From contig DATLAK010000065.1 in assembly GCA_035527535.1 (NCBI GenBank), positions 1-37,384 on the forward strand: DNA of 37,384 nt, given 5' to 3'. The DNA is from Armatimonadota bacterium (lineage in GTDB: Bacteria; Armatimonadota; Hebobacteria; GCA-020354555; CP070648). Position 1 is the first letter of the stretch. The number at the start of each line of letters is the position of its first letter. Shown in pieces: positions 31,336 to 37,384 of this stretch. Position numbers and translations under genes: made by a program. The notes beneath the pieces were generated by a model. It ran no database searches and had not been told where the DNA came from. It worked only from the letters and a program-made list of their open reading frames with translations.

Positions 31336-31701
31336 CTATTCCTGCTCCTCGCGGATGAGTCCGCGCACGATTTTGGCCAAGCCTGCCGGATCGGCACTCG
31401 ATAGGTCCGGTAGTGGCGGCTGTGATGTCGGCTGCGCCAGAGACCGGGATGCGTGCTCAGCGATGGGTCGGGTTTCCGGGATCTCGGCTGCGATTATTGG
31501 CTCCTCGTCTCCGGCAGGCTTGACCTTGAATGCTGGCAGATGGCGCGCCAACTGATCATCGAACGACACGTCGCGGCGAGTGAACCCCGGCGTGTCAACG
31601 TTGCCGATGTTGTGGGCGATGACGCGTTGAGGCGCGGCTGTGGAGTCCAGCACCTTCTCCATGGCCGACAGCGTCACGTCGGATATGAGGTCGCGCGGCA
31701 T
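31336..31701 (-). pseudogene. flgB: flgB start joined in frame to fliF end (deletion hybrid)
   Basis: An open frame of 121 residues from ATG 31701, with GGGAG upstream. Residues 1-55 are clear FlgB, the proximal rod protein: AMEKVLDSTAAPQRVIAHNI, GNVDTPGFTRRDVSFDDQLA. The usual FlgB C-terminus (DGNNV and following helix) is absent. The last residues, DPAGLAKIVRGLIREEQE, instead resemble the extreme C-terminus of FliF, the MS-ring protein that normally precedes FliG. fliG begins three bases after the stop. The simplest reading is a deletion from inside flgB to near the end of fliF. The FlgB part is firm; the FliF part is inferred. Confidence 0.6.
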
Positions 31702-31723
31702 CGTACTCCCTCGTTTCCGCCCC

Positions 31724-31767
31724 GTGCGTCCGGGCGGAACGGGCACGCCCGCTCCGCCCGGACGCAC
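31724..31767. repeat. long hairpin between merR-like gene and flgB hybrid
   Basis: A 15-base perfect stem (31724-31738 with 31753-31767) encloses a 14-base segment that itself forms a CGGGC-AC-GCCCG hairpin. There is no T-tract on either strand, so a terminator function for the MerR-like gene is only possible. Confidence 0.55.
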
Positions 31768-31773
31768 CAGCGC

Positions 31774-32037
31774 TCAGACGCGCTGTAACTCCCCTTGCTC
31801 CTTCGCCTGCAGCATGCGGCTCACCACCAGCAGGTTGAGGCCCTGGTCAAGCATCCCCTTGACGAGCTTGATGCGCCCCACGTCGTCCTTCGAGTAGAGG
31901 CGGCGCCCCATCGGGTCGCGCGCCGGCTGGATGAGCCCATACCTCGTTTCCCAGAACCTCAGCTTCGGAGCTGCAACCCCGGTCATTCTGACCACCGTCC
32001 CCATGGGGTAGATGGCCATGTCCGGCGGCGTGTGCAT
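31774..32037 (-). CDS. short MerR-family regulator
   Basis: 87 residues from ATG 32037, with GAGGAG upstream. The sequence YPMGTVVRMTGVAAPKLRFW followed by ETRYGLIQPARDPMGRRLYS is a canonical MerR winged helix-turn-helix, with KDDVGRIKLVKGMLDQGLNL as the second helical part. There is almost no effector-binding region, as in HspR/GlnR-like short members. Targets are unknown. It is the first gene upstream of the flagellar remnants on the same strand. Confidence 0.85.
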   Translation of the reverse strand: MHTPPDMAIYPMGTVVRMTGVAAPKLRFWETRYGLIQPARDPMGRRLYSKDDVGRIKLVKGMLDQGLNLLVVSRMLQAKEQGELQRV

Positions 32038-32453
32038 CACAGGCACTCCTCTCTTCGGTTTTTCAGCGCTAGCTCGGGCTGCCCGGCGCCCCCGAAAGCA
32101 GGCGGCAGCCTGCCCGAGCACCAGCAAATCAAGCACCGTTGAGCCTTATTCCACAGAATTGCGCCCAATTTAGATGAATGTGAGGATTGTTTCGGCGCCG
32201 CGCAGGCATCAAGCAGCAGACTGACCCCAGAACGGCAAAGCGCGGGCGGCCCGGTGTGGTCGCACAGGAGGTCGGATCGGCGGACGGTGGCAGCCCCGAG
32301 GCTCACCGCCGCGAGCATCGCGGCGGCGAAATGGCCGCAGGCGGCGCAATCCCCCGCCTGCTGACGGGCGCGGATCCGGATGCTACCCGCCCCGGCAGGG
32401 AATCCAGGCGACCAAGGCGGGCGCGATAGTGCTCGCCCCAGGCTACGGCCGCC
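32038..32453. other. intergenic stretch without recognisable genes
   Basis: About 416 bases between the MerR-like and polysaccharide deacetylase genes. Open frames here lack ribosome-binding sites and show no recognisable motif. The segment 32140-32200 is locally AT-richer and may hold the MerR promoter, but no well-spaced hexamer pair is visible. Confidence 0.4.
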
Positions 32454-33233
32454 TCATCGCGCTCCCGCCCTCAGTTCGAGCAACTGCGGCACGGTCACGA
32501 ACCGATAGCCCTGGTGTTGAAGCCCGTCCACGAGGATTGGCAGCGCCCTCATCGTCTTCTCGCGATTGGCAGGATGACAAGGCTCACCGTCGTGGGCGAG
32601 AACGATCATGCCGGGACGCACCTTGTCCAGCACGCGCTGGGCCATCTCCTCCGGCGTGTGCGCGGAATGGTGCTCCAGCGCCACCGACCACAGGATCATG
32701 CGGTATCCGAGCGCTTCCGCTGTCAGGAACGTGTCCCTGTCCCACAGCCCCTTGGGAGGCCTAAACAGATGGGTGCATTCGCCGCAGATCCTCTCGATTT
32801 CGTCCTCGCAGCGCTCGATCTCCAGCAGGTCCTGAACCGCGGTCTCGCCCGCCATCACGGGGTGATCCCAGGTATGGTTCCCAATGGCGTGCCCCTCGGC
32901 GACCTCCTCCGCCGCCAGTGCGGGATGAAGCTGGATCTCCCTGCCCACGAGGAAGAAGGTGAGCTTCAATCCCCGCTTCCGGGCGAGCCGAAGAACAGAG
33001 GAGGTATAACGGGGATCAGGGCCGTCATCGAAGGTCAGGGCAACCACCTTCTCGTCGCTCTTCACGCGCCAGATGATCTCGCTGGGCTCGTTCTCCGCGT
33101 GCTGCGATGTATTCGCCGCCGCGCCCTCGCGTTCGCCCATGGCGCCGGGCGACCGCGCGGCCACCATGGCGCACAGGGCAAGCGTCGGCAGGCAGATGAG
33201 CACAGTTCGCCCTGTGTTCGTCCGGATCATCAT
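32454..33233 (-). CDS. polysaccharide deacetylase (NodB/CE4 family), secreted
   Basis: 259 residues. The ATG at 33233 has GGAG five bases upstream and is preferred over TTG 33248. A hydrophobic N-terminus (residues 10-27) is a signal peptide or anchor. The CE4 motifs are complete: TFDDGPD (catalytic base Asp69, metal ligand Asp70), GNHTWDHP (metal ligands His120 and His124), RPPKG, and a late LAHDGE. Such enzymes remove acetyl groups from peptidoglycan or other aminosugar polymers outside the cell. Confidence 0.9.
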   Translation of the reverse strand: MMIRTNTGRTVLICLPTLALCAMVAARSPGAMGEREGAAANTSQHAENEPSEIIWRVKSDEKVVALTFDDGPDPRYTSSVLRLARKRGLKLTFFLVGREIQLHPALAAEEVAEGHAIGNHTWDHPVMAGETAVQDLLEIERCEDEIERICGECTHLFRPPKGLWDRDTFLTAEALGYRMILWSVALEHHSAHTPEEMAQRVLDKVRPGMIVLAHDGEPCHPANREKTMRALPILVDGLQHQGYRFVTVPQLLELRAGAR

Positions 33234-33492
33234 CGGAACTCCGGTCAACGCAACAGGCGGCAGCGGCTCACAGCTCCCTCAGCAGAGGCCGGATTCCTGT
33301 GCGCTGGAGCAGAGAATACGGGGCCGGTGAGAAATGAACGGCCTCGCCGCCCACCTGGAGCCGGCCGTGCGAGCGCTGAACGAACCGTCGCGGCGGCCGG
33401 CGCACCAGGCGCGCCGACTCCGGACTGTTCACCGCGCGGCCAGGTTCCCTGGAGCTGGCGACCTGCGCCACCGCGCCCGTGCGCGGTCCCGG

Positions 33493-33759
33493 CTACGCCT
33501 CCAGCACAAAGACCTGGTCGCCCTCGTGGACGCGCTCATCCACCTTGGTGCCGATGACCTGGCCCGCCGCCGCCTGCTGCACCTGCTCGTGCTCGACCTG
33601 CATCGAGCCCACGGTCTGGGTGAAATCAGCAGTGGCGCCGCGGATGTGGATGGTGTCGCCGACCTTGAGGCTGTCGGTGAGCTCGACAATCCCCACGCTG
33701 ATCTTGCCGAAGTAATGCGTGATTCTTCCGACGGCACGCTCGTGCGGCTTCTCAGTCAT
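33493..33759 (-). CDS. stand-alone EF-Tu domain 2-like protein
   Basis: 88 residues from ATG 33759, with GGGAGGAGG upstream. The protein consists only of a translation-factor beta-barrel: VGRITHYFGKISVGIVELTD, LKVGDTIHIRGATADFTQTV, GSMQVEHEQV, then VDERVHEGDQVFVLEA. Such elongation-factor-like proteins occur in archaea and bacteria, with unknown function. There is no GTPase domain. The gene lies just beyond the dead transposase. Confidence 0.85.
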   Translation of the reverse strand: MTEKPHERAVGRITHYFGKISVGIVELTDSLKVGDTIHIRGATADFTQTVGSMQVEHEQVQQAAAGQVIGTKVDERVHEGDQVFVLEA

Positions 33760-33862
33760 GGTCGCGCCTCCTCCCTGCGGTAGTGACCAACGACGGATCC
33801 GCGCTCGGTCCAGTTTCGGCATCTGCGCCACGGCTCCTGCCGTCCGCCGCCGTCCTTTCCGC

Positions 33863-35192
33863 CTATCCCGGCGAGCCCCTCAGAGCGCCGCTCCGCCGCG
33901 CACTCTTGCGTTTGAATCGCAGGTCAATTACGTGCTTGCACCCTCCTTCAACCACCCCCGAACCGATGGGCCAGCCGGCAGCTCGAGACAGGGGATAGCG
34001 CAGTCGCGCCTGAGGGGCCCCCAGGTAGTTAGCCGTTTTGCGCAGCACTTCGTCAGGATCGGCCACCGTGTGCGCCAGCTCGCGCAGCTCTTCCTCCAGT
34101 CCTTCGGAATGCCCGCATCGCAGTTCCCCATTCCAGTGCCCCACCAGCGCCGCCGTCTCCGCCGTGCCTTCCCCATGCACCACCCGCCCCGCCGCCCACA
34201 AATGCTCACATGCGTGATACCAGTGGCTAAGCCCTTCGGGCCGCCATGGCGGTCTTTCAGACCTAGCCATCCAGAATCTGGGTCGGGCGCGATAACATCG
34301 TGGTCGCGGTCTCCCAAATCCACGGCGCGCCATCGGCGACGACCGCCGTCGCCTGGGCCGTGGGTGCGCCGCGGACCAATGCTTCCCGGTACAGTGGTTC
34401 TTCGAACTCCTGCGCTGGCAGCCAATCGGCAATGTAGGTCACCGCTCGTGGTTTGCCCTGTCGCCAGCCCATGAAAGTGGCCACCTTGATCTCGCGCCAC
34501 CCGTCTTCCAGGTGCGTCGTGGTACCGTCAATCTCCGCCACCATACGCCCCTTGACCCGCTGCGCATACGGCTCCGGCGTCAGTTCCGCCGCTCCCCAGC
34601 GCCCCACGATGCGCTGCGCCGCCCGCAGCGACACCTCGATTGCGCATAAGCGGCGCAAGCTGGTGAGCGCCTGGCGGTAAGGCAGCGCCGCTGCCTGCTG
34701 CGCCACCGCTTCCTCGAGGTGGCGACTGAAGCCATGCTTCCACCCCAGCCACTCGTCCGCGGGAAAACTGCGGGCCCCACATCCCTGACACCGCAGGTAC
34801 TGCCGCACCACCCGCACCGGCCCCAAGCGGGTGAGTACGGTGCGCGAGCGCTGGCTGTGGGCGTGGCGACGATTGCCGCACTCACATTGGCGCTCGGCTT
34901 GCGCCTGCGCCGTCTCTGCCCGTACCTGTAACCCCGCCTGCAATACCCGCTGGCCTAGTTTGCGGCTCCATGCCAGCGCCATTTGTTCCGCCGCTTCCCC
35001 ACTGGCGGCGGTCATCACCTGCGCCCATAACGCTTGAACTTCCCCTGCCACCGACCGTGCCAACTGCGCCACCCGCGGCAGCCCGGCTGCGTTTAGTGCT
35101 ATCACAAGGCCGCTATCCTTCCCGCCGAGCTTCGGCCCGGCTGCGATTTGGTCATCCACGGAAGGATAGCACTTTTTTCTCCCCATCCCCAC
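33863..35192 (-). pseudogene. ISKra4-type transposase disrupted by a cloverleaf repeat
   Basis: The N-terminal 309-residue frame (35192 to 34263) has a zinc-ribbon-like CECGNRRH...CQGCGARSF segment, VRVVRQYLRC, and AEIDGTTTHLE; it ends at VVADGAPWIWETA...TQILDG-stop. The C-terminal frame resumes HWYHACEHLWAAGR, then AAGWPIGSGVVEGGCKH. Intact relatives read ILD(W/F)YHA-x-EHLW here. Deleting the 46 bases at 34223-34268 joins LD to WYHACEH in frame, giving about 427 residues. The C-terminus after SARRSG looks short. I could not identify terminal inverted repeats. Confidence 0.85.
34223..34268. mobile_element. cloverleaf palindromic repeat, copy D, inserted in transposase
   Basis: 46 bases: GT, then outer stem GGCTAAG/CCTAGCC, with arms CCC-TTC-GGG, CCGCC-AT-GGCGG and TCT-TTC-AGA. 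It is in the opposite orientation to copies B and C. It interrupts codons GAT|TGG of the transposase and brings in an in-frame stop (TAG at 34263-34265 on the minus strand). No target duplication longer than about one base is visible. Confidence 0.85.
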
Positions 35193-35225
35193 TCTTTGGA
35201 GTCACACCCCCGCAAGGCATAGGGG

Positions 35226-35255
35226 TTTACAAGTGGCTGGGGGTTGTGTTATACT
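35226..35255 (+). promoter_or_regulatory. promoter of initiator tRNA gene
   Basis: TTTACA (35226-35231), 18 bases, then TATACT (35250-35255). The expected start lies a few bases before the tRNA at 35267. Confidence 0.65.
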
Positions 35256-35266
35256 TCGACTAGGAT

Positions 35267-35343
35267 TGCGGGGTGGAGCAGTCAGGAAGCTCGTCGGGCT
35301 CATAACCCGAAGGTCGCTGGTTCGAATCCAGCCCCCGCTACCA
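35267..35343 (+). tRNA. initiator tRNA-fMet (CAT)
   Basis: 77 bases including an encoded CCA. Acceptor stem GCGGGG/CCCCGC at positions 2-7/66-71; D stem GAGC/GCTC with the A11-U24 pair; anticodon stem TCGGG/CCCGA with three G-C pairs; loop CTCATAA with anticodon at 35301-35303; T arm GCTGG-TTCGAAT-CCAGC. The three G-C pairs and the unpaired 1-72 position mark it as the initiator. Position 1-72 is U-U here rather than the usual C-A. The 3' half is overlapped on the other strand by the recombinase gene. Confidence 0.95.
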
Positions 35344-37198
35344 TCCCGATTGCATCGCCCGTCTCGCGAGAGGCGGGCGATGCCTTTCTGGCCGCCAGCG
35401 GCGGGCCGGCGAACAGGTGCATCCAGACGTCGCCGGTGTCGGGGTCAAGCTCGATGCGCTTGACGAACAGCCGGGCGAAAGCGCGCTTCTCCTCGTTCGT
35501 GCCTTCCGCGAAGACCTCGGCAAAGGCCTGGCGGCATTCCTCGACGTGGGTCATGTCGAACTCCGGCACCTCTGGCTCGGCTCCGACCGTCGCCTGGCGG
35601 GCGAGTAGCCCCTCGCGCTCGGCCCGGAGACGCCGCAGCTCCTCGTTCGCCCACGCAACGTCATCCAGGCCCTTCCTGATGGCCTCCCGGATGTTGGTGG
35701 TCTCCTGCTCGATGCTGGCCAACTGGCGTGCGATCTCGACTGACTCCGCCGCCTCCTGCTGGCGCACGCCGCGCAGGCCCTGGTTCATGGCCTCCATCAG
35801 CCGCTTGGTATCGGCCCAGGACTCGAAGAGCAGCCCGACCTCCTCGACCACCGCGTCCTCAATCGCCTCCTTGCGCACCTGCAGCGCCGGCCCGCAGCCC
35901 AGGCCGCGGCGGTAACGGTACGCGCCGCAAACGTAGTAGAGCCGCCCCTGGTTGCGGTATCCCACCAGGTTGGCTCCACAGCGCTTGCACACCAGCAGCC
36001 CTCCCGTCAGCAGGTACCGGCTGCCGTCGGTGCGCACCGTGGCCATGCGTCCTTTGGAACGGTCCGACCCGATGCGCCTCATGTCCTCGTTGACCTGCAT
36101 GATGGCCTCGGCCTCTTCGAGGGTGATGACGGCGGGGTGCGCGTTCTCGACGATTTCCCATTCGGAGGGGGGCCGGTGGCTCCCGCGCTTGCCGTGGACG
36201 TTCCAGACCGCGTAGCCCGCATATTGCAGCAGCGCCGATGGCTCCAGCAGGCCGTGCCAGGTGCTGACCGCCCAGTAGCGCTTGCGCGGCGACGGCACCT
36301 CGTGCCGGTTGAGGAAGTCGCAAATGTGATCGAGCGATGCCCGCTGCTGCAGCCGAAGCTCGACCAGCGCGTGGCGTGCCCACTCCCACACCGGGCGTCC
36401 CGAGACGATGGTGTCGTCTTTCTCCCAGAGCGTCTTCATGATGGGCGCGCCCCGGCGGTCGCTGCCGCGCTGCACCTTGTACGCCTTGAAGCCCCACAGC
36501 GGCGCGCCGCCGTTCTTGTAGCAGAACCCAATCTCCGAGTCACGCCGCCCGGCGTTCTCGCGCATGCCCTTGCGGGTGTGGAAGGCCACGTCGAGCGAGT
36601 AGGAGGCGTTCTTGAACTCGGTCATCTTTTCCAGCGCCAGCCCGGCTACCGTGCGCGGATCGAAATCCGGCTCGGTCACCGAGACCACGCGCACGCCGTG
36701 GGTGAGCAGTCTTCCCTTGACCATAGGCCCGGCATAGGGATCGCGGAAGAACCGGGAATGGTCGTGCACGAGGATGGCGGTGACCTTGGGGTCGCGCCGG
36801 GCATGCTCGACCATGCGCCAGAAGACGGAGCGGCGGCTCTCGTCCGAGAAGGCGCTCTCGGCCTCCTGGTATGTCTCGACGATGGAGAGGCCCTTTTGCC
36901 GGGCGTAATCGCGCATGGCCCGGATCTGGGCAGGAATGGACAGGCCGGCGCGCTCCTGGTCATCGGTGGAAACCCTGGCGTATGCCAGGCATCGCACCTC
37001 AACCGGCGCCTCGTCCGCGTGCTCCTGCACAACGCCCGAAATGATGTCGCTCAGCTTCATGCCCTCATCCTCCTTGCGCCTCCCCGGAAAGCGCCACGCG
37101 CCCAGGCCACCGCCTTGATGGCTTGGGTAGGGGAGGAATCGCGCTCGCCGCTCGGCGCGCCCACCAGAAGCCTCAACCAGGTTCTGTGTAGCACTCAT
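35300..37198 (-). CDS. large serine recombinase (integrase)
   Basis: 632 residues from ATG 37198, which overlaps the upstream stop as ATGA and has a perfect AAGGAGGTG site; ATG 37060 (586 residues, GGAGG upstream) is a good alternative, since third-position GC is lower in the first 46 codons. The resolvase domain has YARVSTDDQE with catalytic Ser77 (Ser31 from the shorter start). A Recombinase domain (WGFKAYKV to PHAVI region) follows, then a zinc ribbon CKRCGANL...YYVCGAYR, and a coiled coil rich in Glu/Arg. The C-terminus GAGFEPATFGL is translated from the complement of the tRNA, and the TGA stop overlaps the anticodon. Confidence 0.92.
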   Translation of the reverse strand: MSATQNLVEASGGRAERRARFLPYPSHQGGGLGAWRFPGRRKEDEGMKLSDIISGVVQEHADEAPVEVRCLAYARVSTDDQERAGLSIPAQIRAMRDYARQKGLSIVETYQEAESAFSDESRRSVFWRMVEHARRDPKVTAILVHDHSRFFRDPYAGPMVKGRLLTHGVRVVSVTEPDFDPRTVAGLALEKMTEFKNASYSLDVAFHTRKGMRENAGRRDSEIGFCYKNGGAPLWGFKAYKVQRGSDRRGAPIMKTLWEKDDTIVSGRPVWEWARHALVELRLQQRASLDHICDFLNRHEVPSPRKRYWAVSTWHGLLEPSALLQYAGYAVWNVHGKRGSHRPPSEWEIVENAHPAVITLEEAEAIMQVNEDMRRIGSDRSKGRMATVRTDGSRYLLTGGLLVCKRCGANLVGYRNQGRLYYVCGAYRYRRGLGCGPALQVRKEAIEDAVVEEVGLLFESWADTKRLMEAMNQGLRGVRQQEAAESVEIARQLASIEQETTNIREAIRKGLDDVAWANEELRRLRAEREGLLARQATVGAEPEVPEFDMTHVEECRQAFAEVFAEGTNEEKRAFARLFVKRIELDPDTGDVWMHLFAGPPLAARKASPASRETGDAIGMVAGAGFEPATFGL

Positions 37199-37347
37199 TT
37201 GCCCACCTCCTTCGGCACCTGGACCTTGGCCATCGCCTTCTCCAGCAACTCCAGCATGATGTCGTGCTGGCTGCGCCGTTCCTTGTAGGCCACCCAGCGC
37301 AGCTTCTCGTGCAGCTCCTCCGAGACCCGTAAGCTCAGTCTCACCAT
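37195..37347 (-). CDS. ribbon-helix-helix DNA-binding protein
   Basis: 50 residues from ATG 37347, with GGGAGG eight bases upstream. MVRLSLRVSEELHEKLRWVA followed by YKERRSQHDIMLELLEKAM is the Arc/CopG-type beta strand plus two helices. Its stop overlaps the recombinase ATG (ATGA), so the two are translationally coupled. It may regulate the recombinase or act as a directionality factor, by position only. Confidence 0.75.
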   Translation of the reverse strand: MVRLSLRVSEELHEKLRWVAYKERRSQHDIMLELLEKAMAKVQVPKEVGK

Positions 37348-37384
37348 CACAAGCACCTCCCGTGCGTTCCTGATGTGCACATTA

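Larger units (their letters stand above)
35267..37384. mobile_element. left edge of an element integrated at the tRNA-fMet gene
   Basis: Next to the 3' end of the tRNA are a large serine recombinase and a ribbon-helix-helix gene, both reading toward the tRNA. The tRNA itself is complete, as expected when an incoming element restores the 3' part of its target. The junction is placed somewhere within the tRNA 3' half. The other end and attachment site lie outside the window, so the element type is unknown. Confidence 0.6.

Noticed and set aside
33780-35260. Terminal inverted repeats of the insertion sequence
   Set aside because: I compared the sequence beyond both ends of the transposase and saw no convincing inverted pair, so element ends are not called.

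Overview
The window is about 37.4 kb of GC-rich bacterial DNA with tightly packed genes, many GTG/TTG starts and overlapping operons. Gene content (ScpA/ScpB, class II LysRS next to GreA, AcpS next to a fused NAD(P)H-hydrate repair enzyme, a four-cysteine L28, DUF1385) suggests an uncultured or deep-branching member of the Terrabacteria, for example Armatimonadota- or Chloroflexota-like. That placement is inference and weak. A secretin-type protein is present, and flagellar genes survive only as debris.

Left, 1-16.6 kb, is mostly housekeeping. It holds a partial membrane protein, a beta-propeller/secretin fusion, ahcY with a near-consensus promoter, and greA-lysS behind a structured leader. 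A JAMM protease converges on lysS. A glycosidase-like gene overlaps acpS, which overlaps nnr. trpS has its own promoter and is followed by scpA-scpB-D,D-carboxypeptidase-rluB. rpmB is on the other strand.

Middle, 16.6-28.6 kb, holds a CBS-DUF1385 membrane protein, an argS with an altered HIGH motif, a lone PD-(D/E)XK-like nuclease flanked by inverted hairpin repeats, a PfkB sugar kinase, a 935-residue DUF4132-like protein, a flavoprotein, a lipoprotein and comM.

Right, 28.6-37.4 kb, is accessory and decaying. A flagellar locus has collapsed: the start of flgB appears joined in frame to the end of fliF, followed by a frameshifted fliG start. A second piece of fliG lies 2.3 kb away, on the far side of an oppositely oriented surface-protein gene with Ig-like/PKD repeats. 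Then come a short MerR regulator, a polysaccharide deacetylase, an EF-Tu-domain-2-like protein, and a dead ISKra4-type transposase. Last is an initiator tRNA whose 3' half is overlapped by the end of a large serine recombinase, marking the edge of an integrated element that runs out of the window.

The most interesting signal is a dispersed 44-49 bp repeat with a cloverleaf-like design: a GGCTAGG/CCTAGCC outer stem and three small arms, the middle one built on CCGCC..GGCGG. There are four copies. One sits cleanly inside the transposase gene; deleting exactly 46 bp restores the reading frame and a conserved motif. This is direct evidence that the repeat inserts as a unit.
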